A stretch of DNA of 64,000 nt, taken from the NCBI RefSeq assembly GCF_013522705.1, contig NZ_JAAMRE010000029.1, positions 24,139 to 88,138 of the forward strand, in the 5' to 3' direction. Source of the DNA: Pseudomonas lurida (GTDB taxonomy: Bacteria; Pseudomonadota; Gammaproteobacteria; Pseudomonadales; Pseudomonadaceae). Each line of letters begins with the position of its first letter. Within the stretch, counting starts at the first letter, position 1. The notes under the pieces were generated by a model that was not told the origin of the DNA, ran no database searches, and saw only the letters and a program-made list of their open reading frames with translations. Shown piece by piece: positions 8,805-18,045 of the stretch. The position numbers were made by a program, and so were the translations under genes.

Positions 8805-9682
8805 GCAGCGCCTTGAAAATCCTTATCACCGGCCAACACGGTCAAGTCTCCCAGGCGCTGCAGCAGCAGCTCCCCCCGCTCGGCGAGCTGATCGTGCTGG
8901 GTCGCGATCAATTGGATCTGACCAACGCCGACCAGATTCGCCGGCAGGTCCGTGCCCATCGTCCCGACCTGATCATCAATGCCGCCGCCCACACGGCGGT
9001 CGACCAGGCCGAAAGCGAGCCGGAGGTGGCCTTCGCGATCAATGCCACCGCCCCCGGCATCCTGGCTGAAGAGGCCAAGGCCCTGGGCGCGCCGCTGATC
9101 CACTACTCCACCGACTACGTGTTCGACGGCAGCAAGGCGGCGCCGTACACCGAAGCGGACACGCCGCACCCGTTGGGCGTGTATGGCCAGAGCAAGCTCG
9201 CCGGCGAGCAGGCGATTACGGCAGTGGGAGGCGAGCACCTGATCCTTCGCACCAGTTGGGTCTACTCCAACCACGGCAAGAACTTCCTGCTGACCATGCA
9301 GCGCCTGTTGCAGGAGAAGCCGCAGATGCGCATCGTCGCCGACCAGATTGGCGCGCCGACCTGGGCCGGTACCATCGCAGGCAGCACCCGCGCCCTGATC
9401 GAACGTTGGCAGGCCGGGGGTGCCGGAGCATGGGGGGTCTACCACCTGACCGCCCAGGGTGAAACGTCGTGGTTCGGCTTTGCCGAGGCCATCGGCGAGT
9501 ACCTGCGGGCCACCGGCAAAGCCTGCGCCGAGCTGGAAGCCATCCCTTCCAGTGCTTACCCGACGCCCGCCAAACGCCCGTTGAACTCGCGCCTCGACTG
9601 CAGCCGTCTGCAACGCGAATGGCACGTCAGCCAGCCGCACTGGCTGGACGCACTGCGCGAGTGTCTTGCACAGCCGCACTAG
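8801..9682 (+). CDS. rmlD: dTDP-4-dehydrorhamnose reductase
   Basis: The 293-residue SDR enzyme uses NAD(P)H to make dTDP-L-rhamnose, the final step. It shows GQHGQVSQAL (a variant glycine motif at the N-terminus), NAAAHTAVDQAE, YSTDYVFDG and the catalytic Tyr/Lys in GVYGQSKLAGE. It is the last gene of the rmlBACD run. As I recall, other pseudomonads have the order rmlBDAC, so the order here is rearranged. Confidence 0.96.
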   Translation: MSSALKILITGQHGQVSQALQQQLPPLGELIVLGRDQLDLTNADQIRRQVRAHRPDLIINAAAHTAVDQAESEPEVAFAINATAPGILAEEAKALGAPLIHYSTDYVFDGSKAAPYTEADTPHPLGVYGQSKLAGEQAITAVGGEHLILRTSWVYSNHGKNFLLTMQRLLQEKPQMRIVADQIGAPTWAGTIAGSTRALIERWQAGGAGAWGVYHLTAQGETSWFGFAEAIGEYLRATGKACAELEAIPSSAYPTPAKRPLNSRLDCSRLQREWHVSQPHWLDALRECLAQPH

Positions 9683-9709
9683 GCATAATGCGCCCGTACC
9701 CACAGGCGC

Positions 9710-11527
9710 ATGACTCCCATGACTCCACCCCTTCCGCGAAGACCCCGCTGGCGCAGCCTCGCGCTGCTGGCGTTGTGCCTGGCACCGCTGCTATGGCCGC
9801 TGGAGCACCTGGCCGAGCGCTACTATCGCAGTGAACTGGCCGGGCAGAACCGCCAGACCCTCGACCTGTACGTCGCCAACCTGCTGGGCACCCTGCACCG
9901 CTACGAAGTGCTGCCGCAGATCCTCGGCGACCTGCCCGCCTTGCGCAGCGCACTGGCGGCGCCGCAGGTCAGCACCAATCTGGCCAACGCCAATCAATTG
10001 CTCAGGGACGTCGCCGCGCAGGCCGGTGTGGAGGTGATGTACCTGATGGACACCACCGGCAAGACCCTTGCCGCGTCCAATTGGGACAAACAGGACAGCT
10101 TTGTCGGACGCAATTTCTCGTTCCGGCCGTATTTCAGCGAAGCCATGGCCGGGCGCCTGGGACGCTTTTTCGGGCTGGGCACCACCTCCGCCAAACGTGG
10201 GTATTTTTTCGCCGCAGCGGTGCGCGATGGGGAAAAAATCATCGGTGTGCTGGTGGTCAAGGTCGACCTGGACCACACCGAAAGCCTGTGGGGCAACACC
10301 CCGGAACAACTGCTGGTCACCGACCACAACGGTGTGGTGATCCTGACCTCACGCCCGCAATGGCGATTTCGCGCCACGCGGCCGCTTACCCCCGAAGAAC
10401 GCCAGGCCATCATCGCCATCCAACCCTACCCGACGCGCGACCCACAGCCGCTGAACCTGAGCAGCAGCGCCTGGCTGCGGCAGTCCACGGCCATCGCCGA
10501 AACCGGCTGGAATGTAGAAATTCTCGCGCCGAAATCCTTGATCAGTCGCCCGGTGCGCACCGTGGTGGCCGTGGGCGGCGCGGCGCTGCTGGCGTTGATG
10601 CTGTTGCTGGGGTTGTTGATGCAGCGCCGCCGACATTATCTAGAACGCATCGCTTTCGAAGCCAAGGCCCGCCGCGAACTGGAAATGCGTGTGGCCGAAC
10701 GGACCAGCGACCTGGAAGGCCTTAACCGGCGCCTGAAACAGGAGGTGCTGGAACGCGAGCACGCCCAGCAGGAACTGGTACGCGCCCAGGATGACCTGGT
10801 GCAGGCCGGCAAGTTGTCTGCGCTGGGAACCATGTCGGCGAGTATCAGCCATGAACTCAACCAGCCCCTGGCCGCAATCCGCAGCTACGCCGAGAACGCC
10901 GAAATCCTGCTCGATCATCAGCGCACAGACGACGCGCGCGGCAACCTCAAGCTGATCAGCGAGCTGACCGGGCGCATGGCCTCGATCATCGCCCATCTGC
11001 GCGCCTTCGCCCGCCGCGACCGCCACGCGCCTGAAAGCGTAGCCCTGCAACCCGCGCTCGACGATGCCCTGGCGCTGCTGGCCAAACGTCGCCGCTCGAT
11101 GGAGGTGGAGCTGATCCGCGATCTACCGGAAGCCACGCTATGGGTGCAGGCCGGCGAGACTCGCCTGCGCCAGGTACTGGGCAATCTGCTGGCAAATGCC
11201 TTGGACGCACTGACCGAAAAAGGCCCGCCGCGCAAACTCTGGCTGAGTGCCGAAACCACCGCCCAGGGCGTCAACCTGTACATTCGCGACAACGGCCCGG
11301 GCTTTTGCATGGAAGCCCTGGGCCGCGCCAGCGAGCCGTTCTACACCACCAAGACGCGCACCCAGGGCCTGGGGCTGGGCCTGGCCATCTGTGAAACGCT
11401 GATGCGCGCCTTTGGTGGCGAACTGTTGTTTGCCAACCACAAGGAAGGCGGCGCGCTGTTAACCTTGAAATTGCGCGCCGGCTCGCCGGGCGTCAGTCTG
11501 CAACCGTCCGAGGACCGCAGTGTATGA
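9710..11527 (+). CDS. dctB: DctB-type sensor histidine kinase
   Basis: This 605-residue inner-membrane kinase has an N-terminal membrane helix (about residues 14-32), a long periplasmic double-PAS/Cache sensor region (about 35-280), a second helix (about 287-307), a coiled-coil linker, and a kinase core. The core has the phospho-acceptor His381 in ISHELNQPLAAIRSYAENA, an N-box (LGNLLANALDAL), a G1 box (IRDNGPGF) and a G2 box (GLGLGLAI). This matches DctB, which senses C4-dicarboxylates and signals to the sigma54 activator encoded directly downstream (ATGA overlap). No dctA or dctPQM transporter genes lie nearby, so the ligand assignment is by family only. Confidence 0.92.
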   Translation: MTPMTPPLPRRPRWRSLALLALCLAPLLWPLEHLAERYYRSELAGQNRQTLDLYVANLLGTLHRYEVLPQILGDLPALRSALAAPQVSTNLANANQLLRDVAAQAGVEVMYLMDTTGKTLAASNWDKQDSFVGRNFSFRPYFSEAMAGRLGRFFGLGTTSAKRGYFFAAAVRDGEKIIGVLVVKVDLDHTESLWGNTPEQLLVTDHNGVVILTSRPQWRFRATRPLTPEERQAIIAIQPYPTRDPQPLNLSSSAWLRQSTAIAETGWNVEILAPKSLISRPVRTVVAVGGAALLALMLLLGLLMQRRRHYLERIAFEAKARRELEMRVAERTSDLEGLNRRLKQEVLEREHAQQELVRAQDDLVQAGKLSALGTMSASISHELNQPLAAIRSYAENAEILLDHQRTDDARGNLKLISELTGRMASIIAHLRAFARRDRHAPESVALQPALDDALALLAKRRRSMEVELIRDLPEATLWVQAGETRLRQVLGNLLANALDALTEKGPPRKLWLSAETTAQGVNLYIRDNGPGFCMEALGRASEPFYTTKTRTQGLGLGLAICETLMRAFGGELLFANHKEGGALLTLKLRAGSPGVSLQPSEDRSV

Positions 11528-12909
11528 GTATCGATAACCAGATTCAGGTGGTGCTGATCGACGACGATCCGCACTTGCGTCAGGCCCTGTGCCAGACCCT
11601 GGACCTGGCCGGGCTGAAAGTCCTGCCACTGGGCGAAGCCACCGGCCTCACCGCACAGCTGTCGCGAGACTGGCCGGGAGTGGTGGTCAGCGATATCCGT
11701 ATGCCCGGTATTGACGGCCTGGAGCTTTTGACCGAACTGCACGGCCAGGACCCGGACCTGCCGGTGCTGTTGATCACCGGCCACGGTGATGTGCCGCTGG
11801 CCGTGCAAGCCATGCGCGCCGGCGCTTACGACTTCCTCGAAAAACCCTTCGCCAGCGACGCCTTGCTCGACAGCGTGCGCCGCGCCCTGGCCCTGCGTCG
11901 ACTGGTGCTGGACAACCGCAGCCTGCGCCTGGCCCTCAGCGACCGCCAGCAACTGAGCACACGCCTGGTGGGGCATTCGCCGCAGATGCTGCGCCTGCGC
12001 GAGCAGATCGGCGCCTTGGCCGCGACCAGGGCCGATGTGCTGATCCTGGGCGAGACCGGCGCCGGTAAAGAAGTGGTGGCGCGCGCGCTGCACGATCTGT
12101 CGAGCCGACGCAGCGGGCCGTTCGTGGCGATCAACGCCGGGGCGCTGGCCGAATCGGTGGTCGAAAGCGAACTGTTCGGCCATGAACCCGGCGCGTTCAC
12201 CGGCGCACAGAAACGCCGCATCGGCAAATTCGAGTTCGCCAATGGCGGCACGTTGTTTCTGGATGAAATCGAAAGCATGAGCCTGGATGTGCAGGTCAAG
12301 CTCCTGCGCCTGTTGCAGGAGCGCGTAGTCGAGCGCCTGGGTGGCAACCAGTTGATCCCGCTGGACATCCGCATCATTGCCGCCACCAAGGAAGACCTGC
12401 GCCAGGCCGCTGACCAGGGCCGCTTCCGCGCCGACCTGTATTACCGTCTCAACGTCGCGCCGCTGCGCATTCCACCGTTGCGCGAACGCGGCGAGGATGC
12501 GCTGATGCTGTTCCAGCACTTCGCCGACGAAGCCAGCAGCCGCCACGGCCTGCCGCTGCATGAATTGCAACCGGGCCAGCGCGCATTGCTGTTGCGCCAC
12601 AGCTGGCCGGGTAACGTGCGGGAACTGCAGAACGCCGCCGAACGCTTTGCACTGGGCCTGGAACTGGCCCTGGACAGCTCGGCCGACAACCCCACCGGCA
12701 GCGTGCTGACATCTACACCGGGCGGCTTGAGCGAACAGGTCGAACAGTTCGAAAAAAGCCTGATCGCCGCCGAACTCGCCCGCCCTCACAGCTCCCTGCG
12801 CAGCCTTGCCGAAGCCTTGGGCGTACCGCGCAAGACCTTGCACGACAAACTGCGCAAGCACGGGCTGAACTTCGCCGACAGCACTCATCAGGGTGCCGAC
12901 GACGAATGA
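11524..12909 (+). CDS. dctD: DctD-type sigma54-dependent response regulator
   Basis: The 461-residue protein has a receiver domain with the acidic pocket (D13-D15), phospho-acceptor Asp57 (VVSDIRMPG) and a conserved Lys in EKPF. An AAA+ domain with Walker A GETGAGKE and the sigma54 contact loop GAFTGA (about 222-227) follows, then a C-terminal Fis-type helix-turn-helix (SLRSLAEALGVPRKTLHDKLRKHGL). It activates RNA polymerase-sigma54 promoters when phosphorylated by its partner DctB. It is translationally coupled to dctB. Confidence 0.94.
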   Translation: MSIDNQIQVVLIDDDPHLRQALCQTLDLAGLKVLPLGEATGLTAQLSRDWPGVVVSDIRMPGIDGLELLTELHGQDPDLPVLLITGHGDVPLAVQAMRAGAYDFLEKPFASDALLDSVRRALALRRLVLDNRSLRLALSDRQQLSTRLVGHSPQMLRLREQIGALAATRADVLILGETGAGKEVVARALHDLSSRRSGPFVAINAGALAESVVESELFGHEPGAFTGAQKRRIGKFEFANGGTLFLDEIESMSLDVQVKLLRLLQERVVERLGGNQLIPLDIRIIAATKEDLRQAADQGRFRADLYYRLNVAPLRIPPLRERGEDALMLFQHFADEASSRHGLPLHELQPGQRALLLRHSWPGNVRELQNAAERFALGLELALDSSADNPTGSVLTSTPGGLSEQVEQFEKSLIAAELARPHSSLRSLAEALGVPRKTLHDKLRKHGLNFADSTHQGADDE

Positions 12910-12935
12910 CCCTTCCCATCCGCCAAGAGGCCGCC

Positions 12936-13391
12936 ATGAGCCGCGACAGCCGTTACCTGGAATCCATCCTTCACCACGACATTCCCCTGACCCGGGAAAT
13001 GGGGCTCAAGGTGCTCGACTGGCAACACGGCCAGTTACAGCTGCACCTGCCCTTGCAAGCCAATATCAACCACAAGAGCACCATGTTTGGCGGCAGCCTT
13101 TACTGCGGCGCGGTGCTGGCAGGCTGGGGCTGGCTGCACCTGCAGCTGCGCGAAGAAGGCATCGAGGACGGGCATATCGTGATTCAGGAGGGGCAGATCA
13201 GCTATCCGCTGCCGGTGACACGGGACGCCACGGTGATTTGCCAGGCGCCCGAGGACAAGGTGTGGAAGCGCTTTTGCACGACCTACCAGCGCTATGGTCG
13301 GGCGCGGTTGACGTTGGACACGTGGATCGTGAATGAGGGAAGTGACGAACGAGCGGTCGCCTTCACCGGCCAATACGTTCTGCACCGCTAG
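12936..13391 (+). CDS. YiiD-C-type hotdog thioesterase
   Basis: The ORF can start at 12906, overlapping the dctD stop. I prefer the ATG at 12936 (MSRDSRYLESILHHDIPLT) because AAGAGG precedes it at good spacing, giving 151 residues. The sequence fits the stand-alone putative thioesterase domain found at the C-terminus of YiiD. Helix LTREMGLKVLDWQ leads into strands, followed by NINHKSTMFGGSLYCGAVLAGWGW (the hotdog helix) and a basic C-terminus. Substrate unknown. It appears to be the last gene of the dctBD transcript. Confidence 0.8.
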   Translation: MSRDSRYLESILHHDIPLTREMGLKVLDWQHGQLQLHLPLQANINHKSTMFGGSLYCGAVLAGWGWLHLQLREEGIEDGHIVIQEGQISYPLPVTRDATVICQAPEDKVWKRFCTTYQRYGRARLTLDTWIVNEGSDERAVAFTGQYVLHR

Positions 13392-13412
13392 AAACCCATA
13401 TACAAAACAACT

Positions 13413-13436
13413 CTGGGAGCGGGCCAGCTCCCCCAG
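13413..13436. repeat. short REP-like palindrome
   Basis: CTGGGAGC and GCTCCCCCAG arms separated by six bases lie between two convergent genes. The hairpin could also act as a weak terminator. Confidence 0.5.
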
Positions 13437-13453
13437 TCAGATTCCTTAAGGTG

Positions 13454-14290
13454 TTAAGAACGCGCCAAGCTCAGCAAACGCTCACGCCACGCCGCCTTGG
13501 CCGGCAGCGCCAAAAAGAACGGATTGAGCAGCGATTCACGCGCCGGATAACTGAACGGCGCACCGCTCAACTCCAGTACTTCGCCACCGGCGCCTTCCAG
13601 CACGCCCTGTGCGGCAGCGGTGTCCCATTGCGATGTCGGCGCCAGGCGTGGATAGCAATCGGCACTGCCTTCAGCCAGCAGGCAAAACTTCAGCGAGCTG
13701 CCGATATTGGCCAGCTTCAACTCACCCAACCCCTCACTGAGCCCTTTGAGCAGACGCTCTTGCTCAGGGCTGCTGTGTCGACGACTGGCCACCACCGTAA
13801 AGGACTCACCCAGCCCCGGCGCTTCGCGTACCTGAATCTGTCGAGGGGCTTCGTTGACGTCCGACCGCCACGCTCCCAGGCCAGCGCCACCGAAGTAGCA
13901 ACGACCACTGGTGGGCATCGAGACCACGCCAAACACTACGCGCCCTTCTTCGATCAGCGCGATATTGACGGTGAATTCTTCGCTACCGGCGATGAACTCC
14001 TTGGTGCCGTCCAGCGGGTCCACCAGCCACCAGCGCTGCCAGGCGGCACGCACGCTCTGGTGGATATCGGCATCTTCCTCGGAGAGCACCGGGATGCTCG
14101 GGTCCAGGGCCGTAAGGCCATCGAGAATCAGATGATGGGCCGCCAGGTCCGCTGCTGTGACCGGCGAATCGTCGGCCTTGGAGGTCACGGCCACATCGGC
14201 GCGCCAGTACGGGAGGATTACTTCTCCGGCCTGCCGGGCCAATTCAATCACAGGGGCAATAAACGGGTGGCCCAGAAACAGTTCGCTCAT
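13454..14290 (-). CDS. cysQ: 3'(2'),5'-bisphosphate nucleotidase
   Basis: The 278-residue cytosolic phosphatase of the inositol-monophosphatase superfamily removes the 3'-phosphate of PAP, a by-product of sulfate assimilation. The metal-binding motifs are visible: LSEEDAD (69-75) and WWLVDPLDGTKEF (87-99), and a C-terminal WDTAAAQGVLEGAGG. Its start codon overlaps the nudE stop by four bases, so nudE-cysQ form an operon. The cysQ-nudE-yrfG grouping is common in gamma-proteobacteria. Confidence 0.95.
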   Translation of the reverse strand: MSELFLGHPFIAPVIELARQAGEVILPYWRADVAVTSKADDSPVTAADLAAHHLILDGLTALDPSIPVLSEEDADIHQSVRAAWQRWWLVDPLDGTKEFIAGSEEFTVNIALIEEGRVVFGVVSMPTSGRCYFGGAGLGAWRSDVNEAPRQIQVREAPGLGESFTVVASRRHSSPEQERLLKGLSEGLGELKLANIGSSLKFCLLAEGSADCYPRLAPTSQWDTAAAQGVLEGAGGEVLELSGAPFSYPARESLLNPFFLALPAKAAWRERLLSLARS

Positions 14291-14853
14291 GCGGTGAAGG
14301 CTCCGCGCTGGGTCAACAGGTCACGAACCAGGTACAGCGCGGCCAGGGCGCGGCCTTCGCTGAATTGCTCGTTCTGCGCCAGGCTCGACAGCTCCCGCAG
14401 GTTGACCTTGTCCACCCGCATCGGCTCGGGCTCATCGCCTTCCAGGCGCTCTTCATACAAATCGGTGGCCAGCACCACTTGGATTTTCTGGCTCATATAG
14501 CCCGGCGACAGCGACAGCTCGGTAATGTGCTCCAACTGTCGCGCACCGTAGCCGGCCTCCTCCTTGAGTTCCCGGTCCGCGGCGGCCAGTACGTCCTCGC
14601 CGGGCTCGATCAGGCCCTTGGGCAGTGACACTTCATATTCGTCCGTGCCGCCGCAGTATTCCTCCACCAGCAGCGCATGGTCGTCATCGATCATCGCCAC
14701 GATCATCACTGCGCCGTAACCCGCACCCCGCCCCACCAGGCGCTCGTAGGTCCGTTCAACGCCATTGGAGAAGCGCAACTGCACTTCCTCCACGCGGAAC
14801 AAACGGCTACTGGCGACTATTTCGCGGGCGAGAACAGTGGGTTTCTGGCGCAT
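14287..14853 (-). CDS. nudE: ADP compounds hydrolase (Nudix)
   Basis: The 188-residue Nudix enzyme hydrolyses ADP-ribose, Ap3A and NADH-type dinucleotides. A complete Nudix box spans residues 80-102 (G-x5-E-x7-R-E-L-x-E-E-x-G), with the catalytic Glu in RELKEEAGY. The N-terminal MRQKPTVLAREIVASSRLF and the EEYCGGTDEYEVSLPKG segment are typical of NudE. It is transcribed divergently from yrfG across an 87-base gap and coupled to cysQ. Confidence 0.93.
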   Translation of the reverse strand: MRQKPTVLAREIVASSRLFRVEEVQLRFSNGVERTYERLVGRGAGYGAVMIVAMIDDDHALLVEEYCGGTDEYEVSLPKGLIEPGEDVLAAADRELKEEAGYGARQLEHITELSLSPGYMSQKIQVVLATDLYEERLEGDEPEPMRVDKVNLRELSSLAQNEQFSEGRALAALYLVRDLLTQRGAFTA

Positions 14854-14940
14854 AAGCGGCTCCTTGGCGTGATCGGGTTACTATACCGTGGCTTTTCTGA
14901 TTGTCTGCGTCGGATATCTTTACTTACGTGAGAACGCCCC

Positions 14941-15603
14941 ATGCCCTCTTTGCCCTGGCACGCCATCGACACCGTCCTGCTGGACATGGACGGCACCCTG
15001 CTCGACCTGCATTACGACAACCATTTCTGGATGGAACACCTGCCTCAGCGTTACGCCGAGTTGCATGGCGTCAGCCGCGCCATGGCCGAGATGGAACTGC
15101 AGCCCCTGTTCGAGCGTAACGCCGGACAGTTGCAATGGTATTGCCTGGACTTCTGGAGCGCGGAACTCAACCTGCCGGTACGCGAACTCAAGCTGGAGAC
15201 CGCGCACTTGATCGCCCTGCGCCCGGATGCCGACACGTTTTTGCAGGCCATCAAACAGGCCGGCAAGCGGGTCATCCTGATCACCAACGCTCACCGCGAT
15301 TCGCTGTCGTTGAAGTTGGAACGCATCGAGCTGACGCCCTATTTCGAACGGTTGATCAGCTCCCACGACTACGGTTTCGCCAAGGAAAACCCGCAATTCT
15401 GGGACGCTTTGCAAGCGGATATCGATTTCGACCCGGCCCGCAGCCTGTTTATCGACGACACCCTGCCGATTCTGCGCAGCGCGGGGGCGTTCGGCGTGGG
15501 GCATTTGCTGGCGGTGAAAGAACCGGATAGCAAGAAGGGGCCAAAGGACACGGGCGAGTTTGCAGCGGTGGGCGACTACCGCGATCTCATCGTCGGGCTC
15601 TGA
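14941..15603 (+). CDS. yrfG: HAD-family GMP/IMP nucleotidase
   Basis: The 220-residue protein shows all HAD motifs: DMDGTLLDL (Asp15 and Asp17), ILITNAHRDSL (motif II), a lysine in GFAKENPQFWD, and SLFIDDTLPILRSA (motif IV). The early LDLHYDNHFWMEHLPQRYAE matches YrfG, a purine-nucleotide 5'-phosphatase. It is oriented away from nudE-cysQ, with which it is usually neighbour. An AACGCCCC stretch precedes the ATG, with only a weak ribosome site. Confidence 0.9.
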   Translation: MPSLPWHAIDTVLLDMDGTLLDLHYDNHFWMEHLPQRYAELHGVSRAMAEMELQPLFERNAGQLQWYCLDFWSAELNLPVRELKLETAHLIALRPDADTFLQAIKQAGKRVILITNAHRDSLSLKLERIELTPYFERLISSHDYGFAKENPQFWDALQADIDFDPARSLFIDDTLPILRSAGAFGVGHLLAVKEPDSKKGPKDTGEFAAVGDYRDLIVGL

Positions 15604-15606
15604 ACC

Positions 15607-15638
15607 AATGTGGGGGGGGGCAAGCCTCCTCCCACATT
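15607..15638. repeat. REP-like palindrome with a G10 run
   Basis: AATGTGGGG...CCCACATT arms, in the same family as the other GTGGGAGGGGCTTGCC elements here. It is placed between convergent yrfG and the LysM gene. The left arm is a run of ten G, a likely slippage-prone site. Confidence 0.7.
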
Positions 15639-15650
15639 TCCAACCCTGTA

Positions 15651-16091
15651 TTACTCAGGAATACGCAGCGTCTGCCCTGGGTAGATTTTGTCCACATCTT
15701 TGAGCATTGGCTTATTGGCCTCGAAGATTTTGTTGTACTGGTTGGCGTTGCCATACACCGCCAGGGAAATCGCGCTCAGGGTATCGCCCTTTTTCACTAC
15801 GACGAAACGGGCAGCGGCAACAGTCGGGCCGGTTACGGTGATCTGGTCATCCACACTGGCCACACCTTGAATGTTACCCAGCGCCAGCAGGATCTTCTCT
15901 TTCTCTTCCTGGGTGGCCACTTCACCGGTGACGGTCACTTTGTCACCCTCCACCGTGGTCTGCACGTTCGGATTACCCAGACCCACCTTGGCTACGTGTT
16001 CCTTCAACTGCTCACTGGCGTTGGCATTGCCCGGCGTCAACAGGTCGATCAACTTCTCGCCGGCTTCCTTAACAAAGCTTAAAAGACTCAT
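15651..16091 (-). CDS. kbp: BON and LysM domain protein (Kbp/YgaU-like)
   Basis: The start at 16091 (MSLLSFVKEAGEKLIDLL) has AAGGAG eight bases upstream. The longer in-frame start 210 bases upstream has no such site and would overlap the LysR promoter. The 146-residue product has an N-terminal helical segment, a BON domain (about 25-85; VQTTVEGDKVTVTGEV and a GVASVDDQITV end) and a C-terminal LysM (about 95-146; FVVVKKGDTLSAISLAVYG, PGQTLRIPE). This matches Kbp/YgaU, which binds potassium and is cytoplasmic despite the LysM. No signal peptide is present. Confidence 0.88.
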   Translation of the reverse strand: MSLLSFVKEAGEKLIDLLTPGNANASEQLKEHVAKVGLGNPNVQTTVEGDKVTVTGEVATQEEKEKILLALGNIQGVASVDDQITVTGPTVAAARFVVVKKGDTLSAISLAVYGNANQYNKIFEANKPMLKDVDKIYPGQTLRIPE

Positions 16092-16223
16092 GGTGCGCTC
16101 TCCTTGGGATTTGAGTTCCAGATGCCCAAGACTAGACCAGTCATACACAAATGCGTTCCAGCCCGACCAAAGACCCAAACGCGCTAGAATCCCCCCGCCA
16201 TTGGAATAAGCCCTGGAGCGAAG

Positions 16224-17111
16224 ATGGACATCAAACAGCTGAAATTCCTCATCGCCCTCGACGAGACCCGTCACTTCGGCCAGGCCGCGGCACGTTGCCA
16301 TATCACCCAGCCCACCTTATCCATGCGCCTGCGCAGCCTGGAAGAGGAGCTGGACTTGCCGCTGGTCAATCGCGGCCAGCGTTTCGAAGGCTTTACGGCC
16401 CCCGGCGAACGGGTCCTGGCATGGGCACGCACCGTGCTGGCGGCGTACGACGGTTTGCAGGCCGAAGCGGCGGCGTGTCGTGGCAATCTGGTAGGGACGT
16501 TGCGCCTGGGGGTTGTGCCGCTGTCGAGCTTCGATCCTTTGGCACTGATGCAGCAACTGCACAAAGAACACCCGAGCCTGCGCTTTGAGCTGTCGGCACT
16601 CAGCTCCGAGCAGATCCTTGAGCAACTGGCCAGCAATCGCCTGGACCTGGGTGTTTCTTATCTGGAGCGTCTGGACACCGAACGCTTCGACTCCCTGGCC
16701 TTGGGCGAGACCCGTATGGGCCTGCTGTACGACCAGCGTTTCTTCAGCTTCGGCGACACACCCTTGAGCTGGGAAGCGCTGATCGAACTGCCGCTGGGCA
16801 TGCTCACCAGCGGCATGCATTTTCGCCAATCCATCGACCACAACTTCCACAGCCGCGGCCTGCACCCGCAACCGCTGCTGCAGACCGATGCCGTCCATCA
16901 GTTATTACAAGCAGTACATGGCGGCTTGTGCTGCGCGGTGATGCCGTTGGAAGGCGGGCTGGACGCGCTGACCGAACACCTGCGCCTGCAACCGATCGAG
17001 GATGCCCATACCCTGGCCCGCCTGGGGCTGATCATGCGCCGCAGCGCGCCGCGTTCGGCGCTGGCCGAGGCGTGTTTCGCGCTGTATCAGAAATCGCTGG
17101 CCTCGCCTTGA
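16224..17111 (+). CDS. LysR-family transcriptional regulator
   Basis: The 295-residue protein has an N-terminal winged helix-turn-helix (MDIKQLKFLIALDETRHFGQAAARCHITQPTLSMRLRSLEEEL, about 1-60). A periplasmic-binding-like effector domain follows from about residue 90 (GTLRLGVVPLSSFDPLALM). It lies 97 bases upstream of fdhD on the same strand and is divergent from kbp, so it may regulate the formate dehydrogenase genes. That link is inferred from position only. Ligand unknown. Confidence 0.9.
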   Translation: MDIKQLKFLIALDETRHFGQAAARCHITQPTLSMRLRSLEEELDLPLVNRGQRFEGFTAPGERVLAWARTVLAAYDGLQAEAAACRGNLVGTLRLGVVPLSSFDPLALMQQLHKEHPSLRFELSALSSEQILEQLASNRLDLGVSYLERLDTERFDSLALGETRMGLLYDQRFFSFGDTPLSWEALIELPLGMLTSGMHFRQSIDHNFHSRGLHPQPLLQTDAVHQLLQAVHGGLCCAVMPLEGGLDALTEHLRLQPIEDAHTLARLGLIMRRSAPRSALAEACFALYQKSLASP

Positions 17112-17208
17112 TCGACGTCATCTATCGCTAGATCAGTACTGGCAATTAGACGCGACGCTTTGTCGCGCCTAGTCTAACCACTGATCAATCCGTCGGTGGT
17201 ATCGCCCC

Positions 17209-18045
17209 ATGAACGCCCAGCGCCCAACCTGCGCGGCGCCTGCAGCAGATGCGCCCGCGTCGGCCAGCCAGAGCTATCAATACTGCACGCTTGACCGCAC
17301 AAACGTGGACAGCACCGCGCTGGCCGAAGAAGTGGCGCTGGCGATCGCCTATAACGACATCAGCCAGGCCGTGATGCTGGTGACCCCGACCGATATGGAA
17401 GACTTTATCGTCGGTTTCAGCCTGGGCAGCGGCATCATCGCTGACATCAGTGACATGTATGACCTGAAACTCAGTGGCTCGGGCTCGGCCCAGTACGCCC
17501 ACGTGCAGATTTCCAATCGCGCGTTCTGGAACCTCAAGCAACAGCGCCGCCAGTTGGCGGGCACCAGCGGCTGCGGCCTGTGCGGCGTAGAAGCCGTGGA
17601 ACAAGCCCTGCCGGATCTGCCAGTGCTGCCCGGCGCGCCTCTGCCGCCCGATGAGTGGCTCGATGGCCTGCGTCACCGCATCAGCGCTTTCCAGCCCCTG
17701 GGCCAGCACAGCGGTGCGGTGCACGCGGCGGTCTTTATGAATAACCGGGGCGAATTGTTGCTGGGCCGCGAAGATATCGGCCGGCACAACGCCCTGGACA
17801 AGTTGATCGGCGCGTTGATCCGCCAACAGATCCCAACCGACGGTGGCGTGGCGATTGTCACCAGCCGTTGCAGCCTCGAACTGATTCAGAAAGTCCTGCG
17901 CGCGGGCATCCAGACCCTGGTCAGCCTGTCGGCGCCCACCGGCCTGGCCCTGCAATGGGCCCGCCGACACAACCTCAATCTCATCCACCTGCCGCAGAAA
18001 AGTGCGCCGCGGGTTTACAGCCCTGCGATGGAGAACCAGCCATGA
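17209..18045 (+). CDS. fdhD: formate dehydrogenase accessory sulfurtransferase
   Basis: FdhD passes sulfur from IscS to the molybdenum cofactor of formate dehydrogenases. The 278-residue sequence has the family motif GTSGCGLCG with the functional Cys122 and Cys125, the upstream EDFIVGFSLGSGII segment and the downstream GRHNALDKLIGAL and VTSRCSLELIQK blocks. Its stop codon overlaps the start of the molybdoenzyme gene (ATGA), so the chaperone is made with its client. Confidence 0.95.
   Translation: MNAQRPTCAAPAADAPASASQSYQYCTLDRTNVDSTALAEEVALAIAYNDISQAVMLVTPTDMEDFIVGFSLGSGIIADISDMYDLKLSGSGSAQYAHVQISNRAFWNLKQQRRQLAGTSGCGLCGVEAVEQALPDLPVLPGAPLPPDEWLDGLRHRISAFQPLGQHSGAVHAAVFMNNRGELLLGREDIGRHNALDKLIGALIRQQIPTDGGVAIVTSRCSLELIQKVLRAGIQTLVSLSAPTGLALQWARRHNLNLIHLPQKSAPRVYSPAMENQP

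Noticed and set aside
11341..12888. 515-codon minus-strand ORF opposite dctD
   Set aside because: Antisense shadow of the sigma54 activator gene.
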